A stretch of 38,648 bases of DNA. Origin: Candidatus Competibacteraceae bacterium (GTDB lineage: Bacteria; Pseudomonadota; Gammaproteobacteria; Competibacterales; Competibacteraceae). Position 1 is the first letter of the stretch. Each line of letters begins with the position of its first letter. The stretch covers positions 1 through 38,648 of the forward strand of contig RXIW01000031.1 of assembly GCA_003989065.1 (NCBI GenBank), read 5' to 3'. The notes beneath the pieces were generated by a model. It made no database searches. It saw only the letters and a list, made by a program, of their open reading frames with translations, and had not been told where the DNA came from. Of the stretch, positions 28,135 through 35,677 are shown piece by piece. The position numbers and the translations under genes are program-made.

Positions 28135-30201
28135 TCACGCCCAGCCGGCGAAGGCGATCAGGCTGTCGATCAGTTTGATGCCGATGAACGGAACGATGAC
28201 CCCGCCCAGGCCGTAAATCAACAGATTGCGCCGCAACAAGGTCGCTGCGCCGAGCGGCCGATATTTGACGCCTTTCAGCGCCAGCGGGATCAGGAAGATG
28301 ATGATCAAAGCGTTGAAGATCACCGCCGACAGGATGGCCGAGGCCGGGCTGGCCAGGCCCATCACATTGAGCGCGGCCAGTTGCGGATAGGTGGTGACGA
28401 AGGCCGCCGGCACGATGGCGAAGTATTTGGCGATATCGTTGGCGATGCTGAAGGTGGTCAGCGAACCGCGGGTCATCAGCATCTGCTTGCCGGTTTCGAC
28501 GATCTCGATCAGCTTGGTGGGATTGGAGTCGAGATCGACCATGTTGCCGGCTTCCTTGGCGGCCTGGGTGCCGGTGTTCATGGCCACCGCCACATCGGCC
28601 TGGGCCAGCGCCGGGGCGTCGTTGGTGCCATCGCCGGTCATCGCCACCAGCCGACCCTCGGCCTGATGTTGACGGATCAGCGCCAGTTTGGCCTCGGGGG
28701 TAGCCTCGGCCAGGAAATCGTCCACGCCGGCTTCGGCAGCGATGGCGGCGGCGGTCAAGCGATTGTCGCCGGTAATCATCACCGTCTTGATCCCCATGCG
28801 CCGCAATTCGGCGAAGCGCTCCTTGATGCCGCCCTTGACGATGTCCTTGAGCTCGATGACTCCGAGCACCCGGGCCCCATCGGCAACCACCAGCGGCGTG
28901 CTGCCTCGACGAGCGACCTGTTCGATGCGGGCGGCGACTTCTTGCGGGAAAGGACGACCCAGGCTTTCCACATGGCGCTGGATGGCGTCGGCCGAACCCT
29001 TGCGGATGTGCCGACCGTCCAGATCGACGCCGCTCATCCGCGTCTGGGCCGAGAAGTGGATGAAGGTCGCGCCCAGTTCGTGGATATCGCGCTCGCGCAG
29101 CTGGAAGCGCTGCTTGGCCAGCACCACGATGCTGCGGCCTTCCGGCGTTTCATCCGCCAGCGAGGCCAGTTGGGCGGCGTCGGCCAGTTCGGCATCGGTC
29201 ACGCCGTCGGCCGGCAGGAAATCCGCCGCTTGGCGGTTGCCGAGGGTAATGGTGCCGGTCTTATCCAGCAGCAGCACATCGACATCGCCGGCTGCTTCCA
29301 CCGCCCGCCCGGAGGTAGCGATGACGTTGGCCTGCATCATCCGGCTCATGCCGGCCACGCCGATGGCCGACAGCAATCCGGCGATCGTGGTGGGAATCAA
29401 GCAGACCAGCAGAGCGATCAGCACGGTGATCGACACCGGCGAACCGGCCTGGGCCGCCTCGACGCTGAACAGCGAAAACGGCAGCAGAGTCACGGTCACG
29501 CCGAGAAAGATGATGGTCAACGCCACCAGCAGGATGGTCAGGGCGATCTCGTTGGGCGTCTTCTGCCGTTTGGCCCCTTCCACCATCGCGATCATGCGAT
29601 CGATGAACGCCTCGCCCGGATTGACCACCACCCGCACCACGATCCAGTCGGACAGCACGCTGGTGCCGCCGGTGACGGCGCTGAAATCGCCACCCGATTC
29701 GCGAATGACCGGCGCCGATTCGCCGGTGATGGCGCTTTCGTTGACCGAGGCCACCCCTTCGATCACTTCGCCGTCGGCTGGGATGGTATCGCCGGCTTCC
29801 ACCAGCACCACATCGCCACGCCGCAGGCTGACGCCGACCACGGTTTCGATCGCTGCGCCGTAGCGCGGCTCGCGCAGCTTTTTCGCCATCACTGCCTTCT
29901 TGGCCCCGCGCAACGCGGCAGCTTGGGCCTTGCTGCGGCCTTCGGCCAGAGCTTCGGCGAAATTGGCGAACAGCACCGTGAACCACAGCCATAGCGCGAC
30001 CGCCAAAATGAAAGTGGGGGACGCCTCGCCCCGACCGCCGATGGCGTGGACCCATAACAGCGTGGTCAGGACGCTGCCGACATACACCACGAACATCACC
30101 GGATTGCGCCACTGCAACCGAGGGTCGAGCTTTTTGAAGGAATCGACGATGGCGGGTTTCACCAGCGTCGGATCGAACAGGGAAAGGGTCTTATGGGTCA
30201 T
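28135..30201 (-). CDS. kdpB: Potassium-transporting P-type ATPase subunit B
   Basis: The protein has 688 residues. The phosphorylation motif DKTGT starts at D313. The actuator motif TGES spans 159-162, so a Ser is present at the position whose phosphorylation inhibits E. coli KdpFABC. The hinge motif is [20 protein letters not shown], and CLIPTTIAG is the membrane segment near the ion path. All catalytic parts appear intact. It couples ATP hydrolysis to potassium uptake through KdpA. In standard operons it follows kdpA directly; here it is separated by a foreign regulator-like gene that stops 35 bases before kdpB's start, so translation of kdpB must restart independently. A GAGAGGGAAG ribosome site lies about 14 bases upstream. 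Confidence 0.98.
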   Translation of the reverse strand: MTHKTLSLFDPTLVKPAIVDSFKKLDPRLQWRNPVMFVVYVGSVLTTLLWVHAIGGRGEASPTFILAVALWLWFTVLFANFAEALAEGRSKAQAAALRGAKKAVMAKKLREPRYGAAIETVVGVSLRRGDVVLVEAGDTIPADGEVIEGVASVNESAITGESAPVIRESGGDFSAVTGGTSVLSDWIVVRVVVNPGEAFIDRMIAMVEGAKRQKTPNEIALTILLVALTIIFLGVTVTLLPFSLFSVEAAQAGSPVSITVLIALLVCLIPTTIAGLLSAIGVAGMSRMMQANVIATSGRAVEAAGDVDVLLLDKTGTITLGNRQAADFLPADGVTDAELADAAQLASLADETPEGRSIVVLAKQRFQLRERDIHELGATFIHFSAQTRMSGVDLDGRHIRKGSADAIQRHVESLGRPFPQEVAARIEQVARRGSTPLVVADGARVLGVIELKDIVKGGIKERFAELRRMGIKTVMITGDNRLTAAAIAAEAGVDDFLAEATPEAKLALIRQHQAEGRLVAMTGDGTNDAPALAQADVAVAMNTGTQAAKEAGNMVDLDSNPTKLIEIVETGKQMLMTRGSLTTFSIANDIAKYFAIVPAAFVTTYPQLAALNVMGLASPASAILSAVIFNALIIIFLIPLALKGVKYRPLGAATLLRRNLLIYGLGGVIVPFIGIKLIDSLIAFAGWA

Positions 30202-30236
30202 AGCTTGTCATCTTCCCTCTCATGGGTTGAAAATTT

Positions 30237-31277
30237 TCACTCGGATCGTGACCTACTTCGGGCACGGCTAATCATTTTTTCTACTTCTGGATTTGCTCGG
30301 ATATCCAGCAGCTGCATGTTTGGGTGTTGTTCTGCAAAGACTCTAAAAATCTCATCGGCAAAAGACTGGCCTATAGCTTCTACTCCATGAAAATCGAATA
30401 ATACTGTTTTAAAACGATCTATCCTGGATAGAAGCCGCTTAGCCTGTGAGCGGGACACCAAATATTCATCGCCATATTGAGCCAACTTTACTGGCACTAC
30501 AGTCTTTGTAAACCCGTAGTCATCCATCGAACTAAATTCATCGAATATTTCTTTTATGGTTCTGATGGATGAATCATTGATTTTCATAAAAACCCAAGTC
30601 CCTGAAGAAGATTTCTCACTTTCCATAATCCAATCTTCCTGATCATCGAATTGATGAGAGAAATAGACACCACCAGATAGAATCTCAAAATAGTCAAATA
30701 TCCGTGAAGAAAAGAAAATACCCTCTCCAGTATGACGAGATGGATCCGTCGTCAACTTTCCTTTAGCCAATTCCAACACAGCTTGACGCTCATCAATGAG
30801 GTCCAATTTTGCCTGTATCTTTTTAAAGATACCCACCCCATCATCATAAATCGTAATCTCAGTATTGATCGCGGTTTTGTCCAAACTGACGCTAATGGAA
30901 TCACCTTCAGAATGATCGATAGCATTATTGAACATCTCCGTAAACCCATAATGCCAAATATCCAAAACATTCTGAGGCAAGTTGGCTAGATGAATCGCAA
31001 TATCTTTTCTCCAAACCTGGTCTTCCTCCAACTTCTCATCAATTGGATAAGATTCTTCAAAAGAAACCAAAGATGCTAATTGATACGTCCTATTTCTGGT
31101 ATTGCCATTTTCCACAATGGCGCTTTCGTCAACTAACTTTCGCAGGTGCTTATTGACTGCTTGTCGTGTAATCTCAAACTTTTCAGCCGTAATGATTGCA
31201 ATATCCGCTGGGTGTTCTTCAACATTTTCCAGAATAAATCGCCTTACAGCTTCACCGCGCATCTGTACTTTAGTCAT
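30237..31277 (-). CDS. Winged-helix + GHKL ATPase + STAS-like (DUF4325) protein inserted in the kdp operon
   Basis: The protein has 346 residues in three parts. Residues 1-70 form a helix-turn-helix (ITAEKFEITRQAVNKHLRKLVDESAI). Residues 95-235 form a GHKL/anti-sigma-type ATPase, with N-box FTEMFNNAIDHSEG (E114, N117, N118, H122), G1 DDGVGI, G2 HTGEGIF and a final SSGTWVFM. Residues 265-340 are DUF4325, with VSRSQAKRLLSRI and FDFHGVEAIGQSFADEIFRVF. It is one polypeptide combining an SpoIIAB-like kinase fold with an SpoIIAA-like STAS fold; S305 lies in the conserved GQSFADE. Base composition is foreign: 23/60 and 20/60 G+C in two sampled lines against 41/60 at the kdpA end. It is transcribed with kdp, 101 bases after kdpA. 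The exact function is unknown; a DNA-binding switch is inferred. Confidence 0.85.
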   Translation of the reverse strand: MTKVQMRGEAVRRFILENVEEHPADIAIITAEKFEITRQAVNKHLRKLVDESAIVENGNTRNRTYQLASLVSFEESYPIDEKLEEDQVWRKDIAIHLANLPQNVLDIWHYGFTEMFNNAIDHSEGDSISVSLDKTAINTEITIYDDGVGIFKKIQAKLDLIDERQAVLELAKGKLTTDPSRHTGEGIFFSSRIFDYFEILSGGVYFSHQFDDQEDWIMESEKSSSGTWVFMKINDSSIRTIKEIFDEFSSMDDYGFTKTVVPVKLAQYGDEYLVSRSQAKRLLSRIDRFKTVLFDFHGVEAIGQSFADEIFRVFAEQHPNMQLLDIRANPEVEKMISRARSRSRSE

Positions 31278-31292
31278 TGAAATAGCCTCACA

Positions 31293-31321
31293 TTGACAAC
31301 TTATTTATAAATTATTGTCAA
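31293..31321. promoter_or_regulatory. Inverted repeat operator/promoter before the inserted regulator
   Basis: TTGACAA (31293-31299) and TTGTCAA (31315-31321) form a perfect 7-base inverted repeat with a 15-base AT-rich spacer containing the palindrome TTTATAAA. On the coding (minus) strand the upstream arm reads TTGACA, a perfect -35. No good -10 lies at 16-18 bases, so either the promoter is regulated or the arms are protein-binding half-sites. A GAGG ribosome site follows, 8-9 bases before ATG at 31277. The HTH protein itself is an obvious candidate to bind here. Confidence 0.6.
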
Positions 31322-31378
31322 CTTTATGCCGAATATAATCAACATTCAGAGGCGGTGAAGCGTCCCTTTCCATCAACT

Positions 31379-33169
31379 TCAGTGACCGGCCCACAGCTGG
31401 AAATGCTCGACCACCGGTCCCAGGGCCAGCGCGGGAACGTAGTTCAGCAAACCCACCAGCAGCACCACGCCGATCAACAGGGTTACGAACAGCGGGCCAT
31501 GGGTCGGCAGGGTGCCGGAGGTCTCGGCTAGGCGCTTTTTGGCCGCCAGTGAACCGGCCATCGCTAGCACCGGCACGATGACCGCGAGCCGACCCAGCCA
31601 CATGGCGATGCCTAGCAACACGTTGTAGAAAGGGGTATTGGCCGACAGACCGGCGAAGGCGCTGCCGTTGTTGTTGGCGGCCGAGGTGAAGGCGTACAGG
31701 ATTTCCGAAAAGCCATGCGCGCCGGGATTGAGGATGCCGGCCCGGCCGCTGTCGGTCAGCACCGCGATAGCCGCCCCGCCGAGCACCAGCAGCGGTGTCA
31801 CCAGAATGGCGATGGAGGTCATCTTCATCTCATAGGCTTCGATTTTCTTACCCAGATATTCCGGAGTGCGGCCGATCATCAGCCCGGCGATGAACACGGC
31901 CAGAATGGCGAACACCAGCATGCCGTACAGACCGGAACCGACCCCGCCGTACACGACCTCGCCCAACTGCATCATTACCAGCGGGACCAGACCGCCTAAG
32001 GGGGTGAAGGAATCGTGCATGGCGTTGACCGCGCCGCAGGAGGCCGCAGTGGTCAGCGCAGCGAACAGGCCGGATTCGGCGATGCCGAAGCGGACTTCCT
32101 TGCCTTCCATGTTGCCGCTGCTCGGATCGACCCCCAGCGCGGTCCACAGGGGATTGCTGTGCTGCTCGAAGCTCATCACCGCGATCGCCCCAACCAGGAA
32201 CAGCGCGGTCATGGCGGCCAGCACGGCCCAGCCCTGGCGCGAATCGCCGACCATGCGGCCGAAGGTGTGGCACAGCGCAGCCGGAATCAGGATCATCGCC
32301 ACCATCTCCAGGAAGTTGGTCAGCGGGCTCGGGTTTTCGTAAGGATGGGCCGAGTTGGCGTTGAAGAAACCGCCGCCATTGGTGCCGAGCATCTTGATCG
32401 CTTCCTGCGAAGCGACCGGCCCCATGGCCAGAGTCTGGGTTTGAGTCGTGGCGGGCTCGGTGACTGGATTGCCCTGGGCATCCTTCAGCGGCTGGCCGTC
32501 GGCATCCAGCCTGGGCGCGTCGTAGTGGGTGACTGCGAGCGTGGTCACCTCCTGATAGGGGGCGAAATTCTGGATGACGCCCTGGCTGATCAGCACCACC
32601 GCCAACAACAGGGACAGTGGCAACAACAGATAAAGGGTGATCCGGGTCAGATCGACCCAGGGATTGCCGATGCCTGTCGCCGTGCGCCGAGCGAAGCCAC
32701 GGATCAGGGCGACCACCACCGCGATGCCGGTCGCTGCCGACAGGAAGTTTTGTACGGTCAGCGCCAGCATCTGGGTCAGATAACTCATGGTGGTTTCGCC
32801 ACCATAGCCCTGCCAGTTGGTGTTGGTGACGAAACTGACGGCGGTGTTGAACGCCGAATCGGGGCTGACGTTGTCGAACTGCTGCGGATTGAGCGGTAGC
32901 CAGAGTTGCACCCGCTGCAGCGCGTAGACCGCCAACAGGCCCAGTCCGTTGAACAGCAGCAGCGCGAGGGTATAGGACAGCCAACCCATATCCTCATTGG
33001 GACGGACCCCGCACAGGCGATAGATCACCGCCTCGATCGGCCCGCCGATCCGCGCCGCGCGCACGGCCCGCCCTTCCATGACCGCCGCCAGATACAAACC
33101 GAGCGGCCGGGCCAGGACCATCAAGACGAGCAGATAGAGTCCAAGTAACAGCCAGGCGTGCATGGTCAT
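31379..33169 (-). CDS. kdpA: Potassium-transporting ATPase subunit A
   Basis: The protein has 596 residues and about ten membrane helices. The four selectivity-loop segments are visible: [34 protein letters not shown] (only the core cited), [19 protein letters not shown] and [14 protein letters not shown]. KdpA is the potassium-selective channel-like subunit. The start overlaps the kdpF stop by ATGA; a second Met (M3) is available in MTMHAWLLL. The gene is complete, so the insertion downstream did not damage it. It ends 101 bases before the inserted gene. Confidence 0.97.
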   Translation of the reverse strand: MTMHAWLLLGLYLLVLMVLARPLGLYLAAVMEGRAVRAARIGGPIEAVIYRLCGVRPNEDMGWLSYTLALLLFNGLGLLAVYALQRVQLWLPLNPQQFDNVSPDSAFNTAVSFVTNTNWQGYGGETTMSYLTQMLALTVQNFLSAATGIAVVVALIRGFARRTATGIGNPWVDLTRITLYLLLPLSLLLAVVLISQGVIQNFAPYQEVTTLAVTHYDAPRLDADGQPLKDAQGNPVTEPATTQTQTLAMGPVASQEAIKMLGTNGGGFFNANSAHPYENPSPLTNFLEMVAMILIPAALCHTFGRMVGDSRQGWAVLAAMTALFLVGAIAVMSFEQHSNPLWTALGVDPSSGNMEGKEVRFGIAESGLFAALTTAASCGAVNAMHDSFTPLGGLVPLVMMQLGEVVYGGVGSGLYGMLVFAILAVFIAGLMIGRTPEYLGKKIEAYEMKMTSIAILVTPLLVLGGAAIAVLTDSGRAGILNPGAHGFSEILYAFTSAANNNGSAFAGLSANTPFYNVLLGIAMWLGRLAVIVPVLAMAGSLAAKKRLAETSGTLPTHGPLFVTLLIGVVLLVGLLNYVPALALGPVVEHFQLWAGH

Positions 33170-33255
33170 AAGTCCTCCGCCTTGAGCAGCGCGACCACCA
33201 GATAGACTAATAACCCGATCGCAACCAAACCGGCGAGCCAGTAAAGTCCGGTCAT
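33166..33255 (-). CDS. kdpF: Potassium-transporting ATPase subunit F
   Basis: The protein has 29 residues and one membrane helix ([19 protein letters not shown]) with the family ending KAEDL. KdpF stabilises the Kdp complex. The ATG at 33255 is chosen over an upstream in-frame start because it gives the normal 29-residue length and overlaps the preceding small ORF by ATGA. Its own stop overlaps kdpA by ATGA. Confidence 0.92.
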   Translation of the reverse strand: MTGLYWLAGLVAIGLLVYLVVALLKAEDL

Positions 33256-33344
33256 GGCATGCCTCCCAGGCGTGCGCAACCGACCGCCAGCCCGGCGGTC
33301 AGTGCGAACAGGACCGACAATCCAACAAGATATAGAGCATCCAT
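33252..33344 (-). CDS. Small single-helix membrane protein upstream of kdpF
   Basis: This 30-residue ORF starts [20 protein letters not shown], then a short tail with [13 protein letters not shown] ribosome site lies about 8 bases before the ATG. Its stop overlaps kdpF's start by 4 bases, as expected of a translated operon gene. Similar one-helix ORFs with an L-x-x-x-C-(E/A)-R-L type ending are found before kdpF in other proteobacteria, to my recollection; I could not search. Possibly a Kdp accessory subunit. Confidence 0.7.
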   Translation of the reverse strand: MDALYLVGLSVLFALTAGLAVGCARLGGMP

Positions 33345-33397
33345 CGAATGTCTCCACGGATAACGAGTTGGAAACCGCAAGTGGAACGGCAGAATTT

Positions 33398-33493
33398 CTA
33401 GCGTGTCCGGCACAACCAAGCGCACAGTCCGATCAGCAGCCGTATCAACACGAAGAAACCGAGCATGACTCCCAACATGAACAGGTCGTCCAT
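33398..33493 (-). CDS. Second small membrane ORF, first in the kdp operon
   Basis: This 31-residue ORF begins MDDLFMLGVMLGFFVLIRLL and ends in CAWLCRTR. It is one hydrophobic helix with a basic C-terminal end, so the orientation is probably N-out. A strong GCGGAGG ribosome site lies about 7 bases before ATG at 33493. It is 53 bases upstream of the next small ORF, same strand. I do not recognise it. Translation is likely from the ribosome site, but this is too short to prove by eye. Confidence 0.55.
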   Translation of the reverse strand: MDDLFMLGVMLGFFVLIRLLIGLCAWLCRTR

Positions 33494-33704
33494 AGCGCGC
33501 CTCCGCAAAATCGTTCTAGCGGAGCTGCATTGTGCTGAAAAAGATGAAAAAATGGCGTAGGGATTGAGTGAGGTCGGTGTCAGGAAAGTGTAAATTTTCG
33601 GGAAATCGACGGTGCGGCTGGCGGATACGGACTGGTTGGTCGCCCACTTTTCGGGCCAGGTCTTGACGATGCCGTTTTTTACGCTAGAATTGCAGATCTT
33701 CGAA
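33494..33704. promoter_or_regulatory. Regulatory gap between kdp operon and tRNA-Gly
   Basis: This 211-base region holds two divergent promoters: kdp (minus) and tRNA-Gly (plus). On the minus strand TTTACAC-N4-CTGACAC (33594 down to 33577) is a direct repeat with an 11-base period, resembling the arrangement of the E. coli KdpE site (two TTTA-ACAC-like halves about 11 apart). A T-rich stretch (CATTTTTTCATCTTTTTC) lies closer to the first small ORF. No kdp -10 is convincing. Confidence 0.4.
33663..33690 (+). promoter_or_regulatory. Sigma-70 promoter for tRNA-Gly
   Basis: TTGACG (33663-33668) and TAGAAT (33685-33690) are spaced by 16 bases, ending 14 bases before the tRNA. Both match consensus in five of six positions. 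Confidence 0.75.
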
Positions 33705-33780
<76 letters not shown>

Positions 33781-33787
33781 AATTCTC

Positions 33788-33814
33788 AAGCCTCGATTTC
33801 TTCGAGGCTTTTTT
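33788..33814 (+). terminator. Rho-independent terminator after tRNA-Gly
   Basis: AAGCCTCGA (33788-33796) pairs with TCGAGGCTT (33802-33810) around a five-base loop, followed by a T-run to 33814. It sits 8 bases after the tRNA, so tRNA-Cys probably has its own promoter or depends on read-through. Confidence 0.85.
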
Positions 33815-33856
33815 ATGTCGAGACCGGATGGGCAGGCTTGGACCTGCGTTGATCTG

Positions 33857-33930
33857 GGCTAGGTGGCAGAGTGGTCATGCAGCGGCCTGCAAAGCCGTGG
33901 ACGCCGGTTCGATTCCGACCCTAGCCTCCA
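33857..33930 (+). tRNA. tRNA-Cys (GCA anticodon)
   Basis: It is 74 bases with encoded CCA. Acceptor GGCTAGG pairs with CCTAGCC. The anticodon loop CTGCAAA holds GCA. The T-arm reads GGTTCGATTCC. Its 3' end is followed by an integrase remnant, so it is the probable attachment site of an island extending to the right. Confidence 0.97.
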
Positions 33931-33963
33931 TTTTAGAATCCAAGAACGTCTAAGGAAGTCCAT

Positions 33964-33988
33964 AAGCCCGCGATCTAGCGGGCTTTTT
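33964..33988 (+). terminator. Rho-independent terminator after tRNA-Cys
   Basis: AAGCCCGC (33964-33971) pairs with GCGGGCTT (33978-33985) around a six-base loop and continues into a T-run ending at 33988. It closes the tRNA transcript before the island remnant. Confidence 0.85.
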
Positions 33989-34043
33989 CATGTGGATAGC
34001 GTCTATCCACGTCCAGCAAAGTCCGTTGCGATCTACCCCAATA

Positions 34044-34094
34044 TGCGGGTAACTTTGCGGGTAACCGGATTACCCGCAAGGTGAGTTACTCGCA
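34044..34094. repeat. Four copies of a TGCGGGTAAC element (integrase arm-type sites?)
   Basis: TGCGGGTAAC occurs directly at 34044-34053 and 34056-34065. The inverted form TTACCCGCAA is at 34070-34079, forming a perfect 10-base inverted repeat with 34055-34064 (5-base spacer). A one-mismatch inverted copy, GTTACTCGCA, is at 34085-34094. The cluster sits directly before the integrase remnant and after tRNA-Cys, the usual place for integrase arm-type or excisionase sites. Confidence 0.65.
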
Positions 34095-34095
34095 A

Positions 34096-34326
34096 ATGCC
34101 GCTGACTGACGCCAAAATCAAAGGCTTGCGCCCTGCCTCCACCCTATTCCGCGTACTGGATGAAAAAGGGCTATGCATCGAGGTGCCGCCGTCCGGTGCG
34201 CTGCGCTGGCGTATGCGGTATCGGTTCGGGCAAAGGGAACAGATGTTGAGCTTGGGCACATACCCCGAGGTATCGCTGAAGCAGGCCCGCGCGCAAGGCG
34301 TCGCGCGCGAACGCCGAGCGGGTTAG
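34096..34326 (+). pseudogene. Tyrosine integrase, N-terminal fragment (DUF4102)
   Basis: About 67 residues match the arm-binding N-terminal domain of P4-type integrases: LTDAKIKGLRPAS, DEKGLCIEVPPSGALRWRMR and LSLGTYPEVSLKQARAQ. Homology stops near 34296 and the frame ends at 34326, so the catalytic domain (R-H-R-Y) is missing. ATG at 34096 is preferred, with AGGTGAG about 10 bases upstream. It is the relic of an element that integrated at the neighbouring tRNA-Cys. Confidence 0.88.
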
Positions 34327-34398
34327 CGCGAGCCGACTGGCGGCCCGGTCGACCGCTTGGACCAGCTCCTCTTCCAGCGTGATCTGCACGGTTCGCAT
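34171..34398 (-). pseudogene. Ribbon-helix-helix antitoxin, truncated and fused to antisense integrase
   Basis: From ATG at 34398, with a strong GGAGGAGAG ribosome site, 39 residues form a good RHH/CopG domain: MRTVQITLEEELVQAVDRAA and TRSAFARDALRAGL. After about 34282 the frame runs on through the antisense of the integrase fragment, with no antitoxin-like tail. The toxin that normally follows is absent. This is a deletion junction between two genes; the short RHH could still bind DNA. Confidence 0.75.
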
Positions 34399-34521
34399 CG
34401 GGGTCTCTCCTCCGGCATAGCGATTGATATCGCCATGCCTAATGTGGGAGATGATAGCGATCAACGCCCAGTCGGGCAGGCCCTTCTCAATCGCCGCGCG
34501 CCCGGCGGATCAACGATAGCG

Positions 34522-34887
34522 TTACGCGGCTTGGGCGGTGCTCAACCGCCATTCCACGGCCTCCCAGGGAATGTGGACGCCTTCGGCCGTGCGCTCGATC
34601 AAGCCGATGTCCACCAGCGCGCTCACGTCCGCGTGAACGTTGCTGTAGTTCCGCTCCAGGCGTTGCGCCAGTGCGTAGACCGTCAGCGGTCCAGCGTTTT
34701 GCAAGAGTTGCAACAACCGAAACCGCTCCGGGGTCACGGCGCGGTAGGCGTCCACCGGGTTCTCGAAGTTCAACAGATAATCGGCTTCCGGGAGGAGGGC
34801 CTCGCCGGCGTCGGCGCGATGCGCGATGGCGAGCGCGCGAGCGTTCAATTCGGCCCGGCTCAGGTTACAGATCAGGGCTTTCGGCAT
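34522..34887 (-). CDS. HVO_A0114-like DNA-binding protein (possible TumA-type antitoxin)
   Basis: The protein has 121 residues. The winged helix-turn-helix in the C-terminal half carries VTPERFRLLQLLQ, TVYALAQRLERNYSNVHADV and ALVDIGLIERT, ending in HIPWEAVEWRL. This pattern is that of HVO_A0114-family regulators, several of which are antitoxins paired with DUF6516 (TumE) toxins. No DUF6516 gene is adjacent; the upstream neighbour is the DUF2442 gene, 38 bases away. I placed the start at 34887 (MPKALICNLS) because upstream residues lack homology; no strong ribosome site is seen. It could be an orphan regulator or an antitoxin that lost its partner. Confidence 0.75.
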   Translation of the reverse strand: MPKALICNLSRAELNARALAIAHRADAGEALLPEADYLLNFENPVDAYRAVTPERFRLLQLLQNAGPLTVYALAQRLERNYSNVHADVSALVDIGLIERTAEGVHIPWEAVEWRLSTAQAA

Positions 34888-34925
34888 GGAAACAATTACA
34901 TACCTATCGTATCCGCTAGCACGAG

Positions 34926-35348
34926 TTAGGCAGATGCTTTTCGCGGACGCCCGCCCTTGGAGCCATTTGTCCGAGACGCGGCGGCTTTTGCCAGACTGCG
35001 CGCTTGCCCGCCTTTCCTGCCCATCTGCGCGGCCATCCACCGTTGGGACCCGAACTGACCCGCTAGCAGGCCGGGCAACCAAATGTCAGCATCAAGGGTA
35101 GGAAAGTGGAGGCCGAAGCCATCGGGGTCCAGCTCGACGGCGGAAAGGTCGGCCACCGAAGCCGATTCCAGACCTTGAACATCCGATGCGCGAAACGCGA
35201 CCGTCAGCCCTATATTCAATTCGACCATCACCATCCGCAAGCGCTTGTCATACCGCACGGCGGTCGCGTGCGGTCCGGTTTCCATGCGGACCCGCGCTTG
35301 TTCGACGGCGGTTTCATATTCGCCTGGTTCGAGTTCAAGGGTATCCAT
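34926..35348 (-). CDS. DUF2442-family protein with basic Gly/Lys tail
   Basis: The protein has 140 residues. The core around residues 25-80 reads AVRYDKRLRMVMVELNIGLTVAFRA, then LSAVELDPDGFGLHFPTLDADIWLPGL, which is the DUF2442 pattern. The tail is unusual, with two GGxxR stretches (MGRKGGQARSLAKAAASR and SKGGRPRKAS), the latter an AT-hook-like GRPRK that could bind DNA. The start at 35348 has a GGGAG ribosome site 7-8 bases upstream; the longer frame is only the shifted reading of the neighbouring fragment. DUF2442 genes usually follow DUF4160 genes as a small toxin-antitoxin-like pair, and a remnant of such a gene overlaps its start. Confidence 0.8.
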   Translation of the reverse strand: MDTLELEPGEYETAVEQARVRMETGPHATAVRYDKRLRMVMVELNIGLTVAFRASDVQGLESASVADLSAVELDPDGFGLHFPTLDADIWLPGLLAGQFGSQRWMAAQMGRKGGQARSLAKAAASRTNGSKGGRPRKASA

Positions 35349-35445
35349 GGATTTTCTCCCACGCTTTGCACAATTCGGCAAGGTGTCGTTGAAGGACAGC
35401 TTTGATTTTTGCCAATTCATCGGGGTTCAACCGAGAATCCGAAAT
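35335..35445 (-). pseudogene. C-terminal remnant of a DUF4160-like gene
   Basis: The frame from 35445 (after a stop) to the TGA at 35335 encodes a helical tail with DELAKIKAVLQRHLAELC and KAWEKIHG. This resembles the end of DUF4160 proteins (a helix of the type KLVxxWIExHKDELLxxW). It overlaps the DUF2442 start by 14 bases, the coupling expected of an intact pair. The N-terminal HxPHxH part is missing upstream. Similarity was judged by eye only. Confidence 0.45.
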
Positions 35446-35677
35446 TCAAGATTAAGCGCGAATCTTGAATAATGGTGTCCATGGTCGTCCATACCCATCT
35501 TGCAACGTACATTTTAGACACCACAACATTGCAGGCGACCGCTCAGCGCCGCAGCAACCATAATGGATGCTGAAGTACAGCATCCATGTGGGGGTACGAT
35601 AAGGAAACGCCTGCGCCCTTGCGCAAGATGGCGTGGGCGATAGACTCAATGTCATGCGAAGCGAGGGAGACAGCCGC
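35446..35677. promoter_or_regulatory. Gap before hsdR with a perfect hairpin
   Basis: No convincing gene was found in these 232 bases. ATGGATGCTG (35563-35572) and CAGCATCCAT (35578-35587) form a perfect 10-base inverted repeat with a 5-base loop, 90 bases before the hsdR start. There is no T-run, so an operator or mRNA hairpin is more likely than a terminator. A second, short AT-rich stretch at 35500-35530 could hold a promoter, but no box pair is clear. Confidence 0.5.

Noticed and set aside
31305..31375. A 22-codon peptide between kdpA and the inserted gene
   Set aside because: It is very short, has no clear ribosome site, and overlaps the regulatory inverted repeat.
30202..31378. Target-site duplication around the inserted regulator
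   Set aside because: I compared both edges and saw only weak purine-rich similarity, no direct repeat or terminal inverted repeats.
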